Below are positions 40,401 to 50,382 of a DNA stretch of 64,000 bases, piece after piece. Both the position numbers and the translations under genes were made by a program. The notes under the pieces were generated by a model. That model was given only the letters and a program-made list of their open reading frames with translations, was not told where the DNA came from and made no database searches. This DNA comes from Prorocentrum cordatum. Its lineage: Eukaryota; Sar; Dinophyceae; Prorocentrales; Prorocentraceae. Every line of letters starts with the position of its first letter. The stretch's first letter is position 1. The stretch spans positions 83,501-147,500 of the forward strand of contig CAUYUJ010017803.1 in NCBI GenBank assembly GCA_963575745.1. The letters run 5' to 3'.

Positions 40401-41927
40401 CCGTCGGCCGCGGCGTCACTCGAGCTAGGCGTAGAGGCGTGGCGAGACGGCCTGATCAGAGCACGCTCCTCCATCAGCTTCCGCCTCTCCTTCAAGACGG
40501 ACCCCTCCTTCTGGAGCTGCGAGGAGACGAACTCCTCCAGCCCTGGCGCGATCATCGCCTCACCGCGGGTAGCATTCGCGCCCATGTGCAGATATTCGTC
40601 GGCCCCGTAGTCGTTGGCGGCGTCCATCTGCAGGAGCTTCTCCTTGTGCTTGAGCTCGGACAGCGGGGCCCGCCTCAACAGTAACTCCATGCGCGCTAGC
40701 CCCCCCACGTTCAGCTGATCGTAGGAGACCGCGTGCTCGAGGCAGCGCATCGCTACCTCGTGCTCGGCGACGCCGACGCCCCCCGGGCCCAAACCGACGT
40801 CCCTCTTCCAGCGAGCGTGGCGGGCCCGGGGGTGTCCGTCGGTCTGCAGGATGTAGTTGCAGCACCACTGCGCCGCGCGCGGACCCGACAGCGGCCGCCC
40901 GCCCCAGTCCGAGCACGAGAGCTGGCTGACGCCGCCCCTTAAGTCTTTGTAGCGGACCCCGTTGCCGTCGCGCGTGACGTTGAGCACGCGGGCATCGAGC
41001 TCCGCGGGCGTCGCGGTGCCACGGTCGGCCCCAGGGCCCTCGAACACCTCCAAGTCCCCAAGGCCGTCGCCCTCCTCCGCGTCGCACTTGAAGGCGACCA
41101 CCTCGTCGCCGATGCGGCCCAGCCCCAGGCTCTCCGCCATCGCGCAGCGACCCCGAGCGACCCCTCCAGCGTCGCCGCGCACGCCTCCACGAGACGAAGC
41201 CAGCGCGCGCCAGGCGCCGCGCCCGGGGCGAGGAAGCTGCCCAGCTCCACCAGTGAAGCCAGCAGCCACCAATTGGGATCCTCCATCATCTGGGTGGCCG
41301 CCCTTGCTAACTCCCTCCTCGGCCTCGCACTCTCCGAGGATCTCGTTCATCTCCGCGAAGGTCGGCAGGCCGTCGAAGCCGTGCGCGTGAGAGAGGTAGG
41401 ACGCGGTTCCCACCAGAGACTCTACTACCTGCGACCCGTTCGTCCGCATCGCCAGCAAACCCGAGAACGGGCCAGTCACCAGCGCCTCTGGATATACGTC
41501 CATGCCTGGAGTCACTATCCACCAGAAATCCGCGAGGTAGGGCTCGAGGAGGTCCACTCCAGCGTATGTGGCGTACATCTTCTTGCTCGCTGGCCTGACC
41601 AAGAGCCTCTCGTGCCACCCTCGCTCCCCCGCGTACTTCACCAGCGCGCGTGATCCCGAGGTCAGAAAGGAGGAGTCGAGACGCTTGCCAGGCTCCATAG
41701 CAGCACCCACAAGAGCAGCGCCCGACCAGCGCTCCCGTTGCGAAGCAGACCACTGCAATGGCATGCGCGCTGCCGAGGACGACCTGCTGGAGAGCACAGT
41801 CTGCGAACCCCTCGAAGACCCCTGGCGACGCCCACGATGTCAGGCGACAGAGAGCGGCAGCCGCGGGGGAGGCAGCACTGAGGAACTGTAGCACGCGGAC
41901 CGCGCGAGCGGAGCGAGCTTGAGCCAA
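40370..41927 (-). CDS. E2 ORF1, gag-like (frame-split)
   Basis: Three frame segments. The 5' one (from 41927) shows a hydrophobic stretch (VVLGSAHAIAVVCFATGALV), again a possible membrane segment. The middle one reads LLEPYLADFWWIVTPGMDV. The C-terminal part reads WCCNYILQTDGHPRARHARW, VAEHEVAMRCLEHAVSYDQL, LARMELLLRRAPLSELKHKE. The EH...CLEHA-x-YDQL-x-x-x-LA-x-x-EL pattern is one I associate with gag-like proteins of dinoflagellate retroelements. A stretch near 41250 reads best in another frame (LVELGSFLAPGAAPGARWLR). The coding region begins right after A1 and a TTGGCTCAAG. Confidence 0.55.
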
Positions 41928-41939
41928 CGCGGCCGCGGC
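41919..41939 (-). other. Spliced-leader-like sequence at the 5' end of E2
   Basis: Read on the minus strand this 21-mer ends TTGGCTCAAG and starts CCGCGGCC. It matches the 21-base core of the dinoflagellate spliced leader at 16 of 21 positions, including the last ten. It sits between A1 and ORF1, the same place as in E1. Part of it is also present in the 3' repeat units (GCTGTGGCTCCTCC), which weakens the case. Confidence 0.4.
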
Positions 41940-42007
41940 ATGACCGTATCAGAGAAGTTCCACCGGCTCGGGCGCCATGGCAGGAAAACCGTTCTGAGAA
42001 CAAACAA
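41930..42007 (-). repeat. E2 terminal repeat A1
   Basis: Matches the A part of the 264-bp units: GGCATGACCGTATCAGAG, CGGCTCGG, GCCATGGCAGGAAAACCG and TTCTGAGAACAAACAA. It carries a small deletion relative to the 3' copies. Confidence 0.8.
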
Positions 42008-42010
42008 ACA

Positions 42011-42022
42011 GTATATATATAC

Positions 42023-42073
<51 letters not shown>

Positions 42074-42074
42074 A
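42011..42074. repeat. TA microsatellite at the right border of E2
   Basis: (TA)n with two CATATG interruptions directly beside A1. With the TA tract at 35247-35316 it forms the insertion target. Confidence 0.9.
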
Positions 42075-43120
42075 CCAAACGGGCTTCGCGCGCGCGCACG
42101 TCGAAATCTGTCGCGCGCCCTCGCGCGCGCGCCGCCCCCCCCCCCCAAAAAAAAAAAGAGAAAAAAGAGGGGGGGCGAAGGGCAGACGCGCGCGTCGCTG
42201 CGCGCGCACGCCGACGCCCTTCGAACAAAAATCGGTTTCGAAAGGATCTGAAAACCGCGCGCCCAAAACATGCAAAAAACAGGGTTTCGCAACGCGGCTT
42301 TTTAGCAAAATCGCGCGCGCGCGCTCTTGCGTCGTCATCGTCGTCGTCGTCGCCGTCGTCGTCCTCTGTCAATCCTCGTCGTCGTCGTCGGCGGCGGCCT
42401 CTTTTGCATCGCGGTCGTTTCCGTCGTCGTTGTCGCCGCGGTCGCCCTTCCTCCTCCAACCCTCGTCGTCGTCGCAGTCCGTCGTCGGCGTCTCGCCGTC
42501 GTCCCTCCGATTTCGTCGCCGTCGTCGCCTCCGTCGTCGTCGTCTTTCCTCCTCCCTCGTCATTGTCGTCGTCGGCGTCGCCGCCCCCCCTCCTTCTTCG
42601 TCGTTCGCGTACCCCCTCCTCCATCGTCGTTGTCGTCGTTGTCGCCGTCGTCGTCCTCCCTTTCCCTCGTCGTCGTCGTCTTCGTTGGCGACGTCGTCGT
42701 CGTCGTCGTCGCCTTCGTCGTCGTCGACGTCGGTGTCGTCGTCGTCGTCGTTGCCGTCGTCGTCGTCGGCGGCGTCGTCGACGTCGTCTTCGTCGTCGTC
42801 GGCGTCGTCGTCGTCGGCTTCGTCATCGTCGTCGCCGCCGTCGTCGGCGTCAGCGTCGTCGTCATCGTCGTCGTCGGCGTCGTCGTCGTTGTCGTCGTCG
42901 TGGAAATCGTCGGAGACGTTGTCGGTGTCGTCGTGGTCGTCGTCGTCGGCGTCGGCGTCGTCGTCCTCGTCGACGTCGCTGTCGTCGTCGGTGTCGTTGC
43001 CAAGTGCAATTTGGCACCTACCGTCGCGGTCTTAAGTGGTTTTGTAAACCAAGTTGCGGGTGGGTGGGTGGGACGTTTGCAAGGTCATGGGGTGTGTCAT
43101 AGCAAATGTAAAAATCAGCT
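42075..43120 (+). repeat. Dispersed repeat R, copy d, right part
   Basis: Resumes at ACCAAACGGGCTTCGCGCGC, the point where 35255 stops. Contains a degenerate hairpin module (42185-42260), a GTC microsatellite (42325-42985), a hairpin TGCCAA-GTGCAA-TTGGCA (43000-43018) and the ending TTTTGTAAACCAAGTTGCGGGTGGG. Confidence 0.75.
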
Positions 43121-43149
43121 GCGCGACATTGATTCTCGTCTTTTCACTT

Positions 43150-43763
43150 AAGACATAAACCCTCCCCCCCCCCTCCTGGACTCATCGATTCCTGGGAACC
43201 TGTGCAAAACGCAGACGCATCTGGCCCAATGTCCATCCGGCCTGTGACTTCATGGCATCCCAGCCAGGCAGACAACGGCCCCCCCATCGGTTCCCTCGCA
43301 GAAAATAGTATACGCTGGCGTTTTTTTGTTCTGACATAACACTTGTTCAAGAATCCATTGTAGAAAAATGCAACTCGGGGCGCGCTCGCCCGGCCGCTGC
43401 GCGCGCATGTCGGAATTATTCCAAACACACGGTGTTTTCAGACATGTCGACATCCTGTTTCAAGAGAAGCCATGACCACGCGCGACTTTCTCGTCCAAGA
43501 ATTCTCAATATTCTGCCCGCGCGCTCTTGCCGAACCTTTCAAAAACCGATGCTTTTTGTTTTCCAAAGTCCTGTCAGGTCGGGCAACTTTTGCGCGCGCG
43601 TCGATCTCGCAACAGCGGTCGCGCGCCTGCCAGGGCCGCAAAACCACGTAGAGAACACCATGCGCGGCGCATGCGCGCGGCGGCCGCGCGCGCGTGTCGA
43701 AACCCCTTCCAAAAGCACTGTGGTTTCCACAATTGCAAGACCGAGCTCAATGAAACCGCGCGA

Positions 43764-43806
<43 letters not shown>

Positions 43807-44885
43807 ACATACCCCGTGGTTTCCGAATCCTACAGAGCTAATGGTTTCTCGACATTTCTGTCGCGCGAGCAACTTACGCGCGCGCGTCGAAAGCCTTCAG
43901 CATCGGTCGCGTGCCTCACGGCCACAACCCCTTGCAAAACATACCATAAAGGGCACGTTCGCGCGGCCGCCGCGCGCGCGTGTCAAAATCCTCCCAAGCG
44001 CAATGCGTTTTCAACCATTTCAAGACCGAGCTTCACGAAACCACACGAATCGCACCATACTTCCTCGAAGGTGAATCTGCAACAGAAAATCCAAATTTCT
44101 ACCCCCGCGCGCTTTCCGAAGCGCCCCCCCCCCGCAAAAAAATGACGTTTCACTAATTTCGGTCATGCGAACGACTTTTGCGCGCGACTCGAACTACTTT
44201 AACATCGGTCGCTCGCTTGCCAGGGCAACGGCGCCTTGAACAAATCATGGGAGCCACGTGCGCGAGGCCGCCGCGCGCGGATGCCGACGTCCTTCTCGTC
44301 GTCGTCGTCGTCGTCGGCGCCGTCGTCGACGTCGTCGTCGTCGTTGGCGTCGTCGTCGCCGTCGTCGTCGTCGTTCCCGTCGTCGCCCTCCCTCGTCCCT
44401 CGTCGTCGTCGTCGTCGGCGTCCAGAAGCCCTCGACGCACGTCTTGTTCGCCGGAGCTCTCCACCCCCTCGTCGTCGTCCGTCGTCATCGTCGTCGTCGC
44501 CCCTCCTCCCTCGTCGCCGTCGTCGTCGTCGTCGTCGTCGGCGTCCTCCCGTCCCTCGTCGTCGTCGTCGGCGTCGCAGTCCTCCCTCCTTCCTCGTCGT
44601 GGCCGTCGTCGTCGTTCGTCGTGCTCTTCGTCGTCGTCGTCTTCATTATCCTTCCTCCCTCGTCGCCGCCGTCGCCGTCGTCGCCGTCGTCGTTGTCATC
44701 GTCGAAGTCGTCGGAGTCGTCGTCGGTGTCGTCGCAATCGTTGTCGGCGTCGTCGTCGTCGCTGTCGTCGTCGGCGTCGCTGCCAGGAACCATTCGGCAC
44801 CTACCGTCGCGATCTCAAGAAGTCTTTCGACCAAGTCGCGGTTGGGAGGGTGGGATGTTTGCGCGATCAGTGGAGAGGACTGCTT
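43150..44885 (+). repeat. Dispersed repeat R, copy f (diverged, extended)
   Basis: C run at 43160, CCAATGTCCATCC, CTGACATAACACTTGTTC, then three or four weak hairpin-module relics (43370-43440, 43660-43735, 43965-44035, 44260-44285). A TA microsatellite interrupts at 43768-43802. A GTC/CGT tract runs 44290-44785, and the unit ends CGACCAAGTCGCGGTTGGG (44829-44847). Confidence 0.65.
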
Positions 44886-44889
44886 CAAG

Positions 44890-45065
44890 ACAATCAAGGT
44901 AGATCGCACCACACCGATTGCTCCGCACATATTGCAGCACAGAGCCTGCGCCTCATTAGTTAAACGACAGACATTGCACCGGATAGAGTGCACCCCCTCG
45001 GATTCACCATATAGACTGCACCACATAGCGAACTCCACATGTTTCGCATCACGCATGCCGCACAA
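44890..45065 (+). repeat. Degenerate ~20-bp repeats after repeat R copy f
   Basis: Units such as CGCACCACACCGATTGCTCC, TGCACCGGATAGAG and TGCACCACATAGCG, as after copies a and c. Confidence 0.5.
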
Positions 45066-47965
45066 GAAATCATTGCGCGTAGTCTACGCGGGCGAGCAAT
45101 TCGTTCTGGAATCTGTCCGCGTGCCCGATCTACACTGCCCGCAACTTTCAATGCGCGCGGTTCGTGCGCGGAGCTCCCGAGGGTTCCGGCGCGCTCGAGC
45201 GAAACGGCGGATGGTTTTTCCACTTGGTACGCTGGTCTCACAGCACCGTGCGCGATGATTGTCAGGGCGGTGCCGCCCCGCCCAGCGACTGCGCGCCGGG
45301 TCGGCGTGCTTCCCCCATCTCCAGGAGTCCGCGCACCGAGGCTGCCCCCGTCCCATTGGTGTGCTGAGCACTCTGGCGATCCCTTGTGTAGACGTCATTG
45401 GAAACGGTCTCTCTGGTATGATTGGCCCAGGCCCTGCGGGCCATCTTCGTGGCCTGGGAGTTGTTGGCGGCCTTCGGCCATTCTCCGTCCGCGGTCATTT
45501 GCGGCGCAAGCCACTCATCCAATTTGCCCCCACTTCTGCCCTCGCCAGCGCCACCTCTAGCGCGGAGGGCGCCTGTGAGGAGGCACTTCCTCGCGGGGAA
45601 GCACGAGGACGCGGCGTGGCGGTCGCGCAGTCGCGCGCGCCTGCCACCGTCCGAGTGGTGCCAGAAGATCGCCAACACTGCTAGCGTGACGGTGTGCCAG
45701 GTCCAGTTGATGGTGACGGCTCTCTTGATCGACTTCTTCTCGGAGCTGGAGCGGCACCGGTCATTCTTCGCCCCAGGGATCGGCGCGTTCCAGAGTGAGC
45801 ACCACCCAGCCTGGACTGGGCGCGCGAGGACCGTTTTCGGCCAGGTCACGGCCGCGCGCACCGAGCCTTCCATCGCGACGGTGCGGTTCGCGCCTTTCCA
45901 GGAGGTCGAGAAAATGCCCTCGCCGACTCGCCGTCAACTTGAAGGCCCGCCGAGCCCGCTGCAATCTCCAGCGCCACCGTCGAGTTCCTCCGCCGCCCCA
46001 GCGCGTCGCGGCCTCGCCGACGCAGGTGGCGACGACGAGGGCCCGCAGGTGCCCCGCGCGCCCGAGGCGATGCTGATTGGCGCGGCTCCAGATCAAGCGT
46101 CCTGATCAAGCACCCAGTGCTCGCGAGGACCTTTGGCCGTCGCCAGGCTGGTTTGTAGGGCGGCTCTTGATAATCATTGCGTTGCTCGCCGAGTGCGTCT
46201 CAACCAGCGCTGGCTCGCGCATATTAGCCCGTGTGCTTGCTAGATCACGTCGGCAGTTGATGCGCGTCAGCTTGAGCGCGTCGGCTCGCTCATCTTAGCC
46301 TCTTATCCTCGCAGCGTTGGAAGCCGCGCGGGCTCGCGCAACCCATCGGGGTGCGAACTCCTTACGCGGCGTTGCCTGTGCCCGCTGTGGGCATCGCCGT
46401 TTGCGCGCTGAGTTTGGTGCCTCGGCCGCGGCCAACTGAGAAGAGGAAACGCACTTGCGATTCGCAGTCCCTCAGCCCGTCCTATCCCGCCCCTCCCTAC
46501 TCGTTCGTTCCCTCTTCAACCCCCTCGCACCTCGCCTTCCAGAATGGCTGCAGGACGAAGGCGGGGGCGAAGGGGGATGGCGAGGTGGCTGGGGAATGGC
46601 GGGGCGGAAGCGAGGGCGCGCGGCAAGTTGGTCGGGGCGCGTGGGCGGCCAATGATGCTATGGCGATGCGGGCGACGACGATGATGGACTGGACGAGGCT
46701 GGCTACGAATGACGATGGCGAGGGGCATGAATGAGGGCGGGGCGAAGGGCAGGGTGGATGCGGGGATGGCCAGATTGGCAAGGGGGGCCAGGCGTCCATG
46801 ATCATGAGCAGGGCTGCGGTCTTGGACAGGACTGACGAAGGCCATCGCGTGGGGGCCGCGAGTGGGAGTGCAATGGCGTCCGGAGCAATCCAGTGAATAC
46901 AGCATGCGTTGCATTCCATGAGTTGGTTCCATGCGTAGTTGCACGCAGCTGCAAATCGTGGCCGCTATCATGCAGCATTGCGTTGCGTAAAGCGTTACCA
47001 TGAGGAGCTTCGCTCGCGGCGTCAGTGCGCGCGGCGAGGCGCCCGTCAGACAGCAGGGCCAGTAGGTTGCGCGGCGCGCGGCGCGGCCTGTCGAGCACGA
47101 GTTCGACGGCGTCGCCTAATCCCCCCCCTCACCGATTGAGAAATTGTTTAACGCAGTGGGCGGATCCACGGGTCCTAGCGACGATCGCCCATGAGGCAGC
47201 GATGTGGACGACGCGGGGCGAACCCCCATTGGGCCCTCATCCTTCCTTGGCGCGTGGCCGCAGAGATTGGCGGCGCGAGCTCGATGGCGCGCGCTCCGGC
47301 AGCAGGTCGCAACCTGGGGGGGGGGGGGGGGGGCGCGGCGCCCCGATGCTTCGCTCTTGTCTAGCCGAGTGGAGAGAGGAGGATATCGCGCCCGCTGGCT
47401 CTCAGGGCCCCCCCCCCGTTGCTGGGGAAGGGGGCCCCTTCCTCCTCGTCGCAGCCCCGGGCCCAGCGCTTCCCCAGCTACGCAGCGACCCCGGCCCCGT
47501 TTGGCTCGATGCGCGTAGCCGCGATTGTAGGTGCGCAGGTTGCACGACGCGCGCGGTGCCGCGCACTCTCTATGGGCGCGGGCTGCGGGCCTCGGGCCCA
47601 TCGGCTCTGTGTGACGTGTTATGCGTGGCTGGGCAAGCTGGCGGGCGCGCGCATCCAGTGGCTCTCGTTGGTCTGGCTGGGGCGCGACGACGACGACAGC
47701 GGTAGAGGCGGCGGCGCGACGATAACCTGCTCTCCAGCGCGCAAGGGGTCCGACCCCCCCCCCTTCCCCGACCGCGGCCCGTTGGAGCCCCCCCCCCAAT
47801 GCGGCATCGGCAACGCCGATGGCGTCGATGGCCGCGAGCCGCGCTGGCTCGCACGCGTCCGGCCTTGGGCTCCAGGCCTCCTGCGGGAGAGGCCATCGAA
47901 AGCCTCGGCTTCTGCGCGGCCGGGTCACATCGGCGCTGCGCCCTTCCAGCGCGTCGACGGGGCGC
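45066..47965. other. GC-rich region, one possible ORF at 45422-46105 (+)
   Basis: The only segment with protein-like sequence is plus-strand 45422-46105 (227 codons; LRAIFVAWELLAAFGHSPSA, TVCQVQLMVTALLIDFFSEL), but the minus strand across 45262-45873 reads about as well, so I do not call a gene. Other contents: CAAGCTGG-type and purine-rich sequence at 46550-46740 and a G run at 47319-47333. No RNA gene or promoter was recognised. Confidence 0.4.
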
Positions 47966-49568
47966 GTCGGTGGGATGGCGGGCGCGTCTGCGTCGGCAGC
48001 AGTAGACGACGGCAGCAGCGAGGCGGCGCCAGCGGTGAAACGGCAGAAGAAAGCAATGAAACCGGTCGGCGCGCAGCGCGGAGGATGCGGCAAGAAGCGA
48101 ACGAAGGCTTTCGCAATGAGGCGGACTGGGGGACCGCGCAAGATGCGGGGGGCAACGTCGTCACTGTCCCAGCCGGTCCCGCACGCGCGGGATGCGCAGC
48201 GTTCCGCGTGGCGCGCCGCATCGAGCTGGCGGTTTCGGCAAAGGCGACGGCCGCCGCCGATGAGAAGGAGAAGCCGCGCATGCACCAGGGGAGCTGGGGG
48301 GGCACGAGGGGTCGCTCCAGATCTTGGCAAAGAGCCCGAACGCCGCCCCGCCGTTCCGCGGCGCCGCCGAAGTCTCCGGGGAGACGGAGAGCGGGGCGCG
48401 CGTCGAGGAGCCCGTGGAGTTTCAAGGCAAGGGCGAGTCCCAGAGGGTCAACAACGCGGGCCTGGAGGAGATCAAGCTCAGCGCCTTGAAGCGTGACTTT
48501 CCTGGTGGCATGTCCGAGGCAGGCATGTTGCGGCCTTGTCGCGATGGACAGGCGAGCGGGAGTTCTGGCGGCGCCAAGGACGCGAGGTGCACGACCAGCC
48601 GCGTCGCAATGCGCACGCCCCTTCTGACGCAGCAAACCTTCTCATGCCAGGCGCAGGCGACCTTCGACCACGAAGCGCAGAAGATGCGCGACCTGTGGGG
48701 CGGGCAGTTCGCCGCCAAGAACCAGCCGAAGAAAAAGTCGATCTGCGCGCGCGCCGACGCGCGGGCCAGGGGGGCCTTGGACGAGCTCGGGCGCAGGAAG
48801 GACAACCAGAGGCAATTCGCACAGGCAGCTGCGCCCCCCACTCGCGCGCCGTCGCACTCCCCGTCGGCCGCGGCGCGCCCCCGAAGGCGGCCGAGCCTCG
48901 GGGCGCCCGGCAGCGGCGGCGCCGCAGCGTTGGCCGAGGCGGCGGGCGCGCCATCGCAGTCGGGCGCCGGGACATCGCAATCCCCAACCGCGCCTATAGG
49001 GCCTAAGATGCACGCGCTGCTGGGCGATTCCAAAAGCGAATCTGCCAGCGACGCCCCGAACGCCCTGGCCGTCGTGCCAGGCGGCCCTGCGTCGTCGAAC
49101 CGCGGCGGGGCCTCGATTGCGAGCCCTGCCATGATTGGCGGTGATGCAGTTCTGCCAGGCGCGGCGCAGGTGCTGGATCAGGATTCCGATGTACAAGATG
49201 ACGCGCTGGACTCCAGTGCTCGTCGGAAGCCGCGCGGGTTCCGGCGAGGCGTCTGCGCGGTCGCCAACCCCTTCAAAGGGGGGGCCGAAGCTTGCAAGGC
49301 GCATGCAGTGGGCTCGCAGGTGCGCGCAGCGCCTCCAGAAAGCTGCCGCCACTGCGCAGCAAGCATCGCGGACTGCGATGAGGGCAGGGCAGGTCGAGCA
49401 AACCTTTCGGGGCCCCGAGTTCGTGTCTGGCGCGGGATGCACGATGCTCGCTCCTCAGCGATTACCCCGCCCCCCACGGGAGCAAATGGCACGCGGGGGG
49501 GCGAGTTTGGCGGAAGGGGGGGGGGGGGGGGGCGCGCGTCGCGCCTCGCCCTGGGCCACTGGCGATAA
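47966..49568 (+). CDS. Hypothetical plus-strand gene, N-terminal part (frame-broken)
   Basis: Candidate start ATG 47966 gives MAGASASAAVDDGSSEAAP, then a basic stretch (VKRQKKAMKPVGAQRGGCGK). Other frames continue with NEADWGTAQDAGGNVVTVPA, RRIELAVSAKATAAADEKEK and, from 48324, VEFQGKGESQRVNNAGLEEI, MRDLWGGQFAAKNQPKKKSI and an Ala/Ser/Pro-rich tail to 49568. No domain recognised. Composition suggests a nuclear, Lys-rich then disordered protein. Each frame change could be an intron border or an indel. It is the only long protein-like region of the window not tied to a mobile element. Confidence 0.4.
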
Positions 49569-49799
49569 CCCCCCCCCTCGCCCCGCCCACCCCCGCCCCC
49601 GCCCCCGCCCCCGCCGCGCCCCGCTTCTCGCATCGACCCCGCCCCTGCCCGCGCGCCCCAGCTTCCTTGCACCGAGGCTGGCCCGCTCAGGCTGAGATGC
49701 CGAGGTCATGTTCCGGCGATTCTCGGCGCTGCCCTGGACGGGGCGATTCGCGCGGGCTCCGACGTTCGACGTTCGATTGGGGGCTTTCGAGCGAGAGCG

Positions 49800-50360
49800 T
49801 TGGATTATCGCCTGGAAGGTCCCAAGTGTCCGAGCGAGCATTCGGTTTCGTTCCGCCGCGCTGTCCGTGCGCCGTTTCGCACGCGCCTTTCAGGCAGGGG
49901 GCTGGGTGAGTTCTTGAACAGGACCGACGGCGCGGTCAGGGTGATGGACGAGCCCACCGCGAACCCCAAGGGCAGCGCTGAGCCATGGAACGCCGCGGCG
50001 AAGCTCAGCGACGCGAATGCGGTGTGCCCCCGAGCCGCGCAGCAGAGGCCCGCCGTCATCTCGGCGACCTGGCGCGCGACCGCGATCCTCGCGACCCCCG
50101 AGGGCGACGCGTCGCCACGCGCCGTCTCCGACGCGATTGACGCGGCGACCCCGCTGCGGAAGAAGGGCGGGCAGGTCGCGGGCGGAGAGGTGATGTCGTT
50201 GGACCGTGAGGGCGCCTTGGACGACGAGGATGGCGCGATGGTCGTCGGCGGCGACGTGACCTTCGACCGCGCGCGCCCGAAGCTCGCCGACCTCGACGCG
50301 AGCTTGTCCAAGCAGGTCGCCACTGCTAGCCGCCTGATCGCGAATAGCCTGCTGCCCTAG
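49800..50360 (+). CDS. Hypothetical plus-strand gene, middle part
   Basis: 187 codons ending in TAG. Ordered sequence: VRVMDEPTANPKGSAEPWNA, VISATWRATAILATPEGDAS, VMSLDREGALDDEDGAMVVG, LDASLSKQVATASRLIANSL. The next segment starts 22 bp later in another frame, so the stop may be a frameshift effect. No family recognised. Confidence 0.4.
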   Translation: MDYRLEGPKCPSEHSVSFRRAVRAPFRTRLSGRGLGEFLNRTDGAVRVMDEPTANPKGSAEPWNAAAKLSDANAVCPRAAQQRPAVISATWRATAILATPEGDASPRAVSDAIDAATPLRKKGGQVAGGEVMSLDREGALDDEDGAMVVGGDVTFDRARPKLADLDASLSKQVATASRLIANSLLP

Positions 50361-50382
50361 ATGGCGCATTTCGGGGAGGTGG

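Larger units (their letters stand above)
35317..42007 (-). mobile_element. Retroelement E2 (ORF1, RT, RH, YR, MT-like) with 264-bp terminal units
   Basis: Minus-strand order: A1 (41930-42007), ORF1, RT, RNase H, tyrosine recombinase, MT-like domain, then 3' repeats B1-A2-B2-A3-B3. The 3' units begin CCTA(A/G)CGCTAGACC at 35317, 35581 and 35845, a period of exactly 264 bp. The A part of each unit (GGCATGACCGTATCAGAG to GTTCTGAGAACAAACAA) recurs alone at the 5' end. Both outer borders are TA microsatellites (35137-35316 and 42011-42074), and repeat-R sequence continues beyond them, so E2 lies inside a TA tract inside repeat R. Confidence 0.8.
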
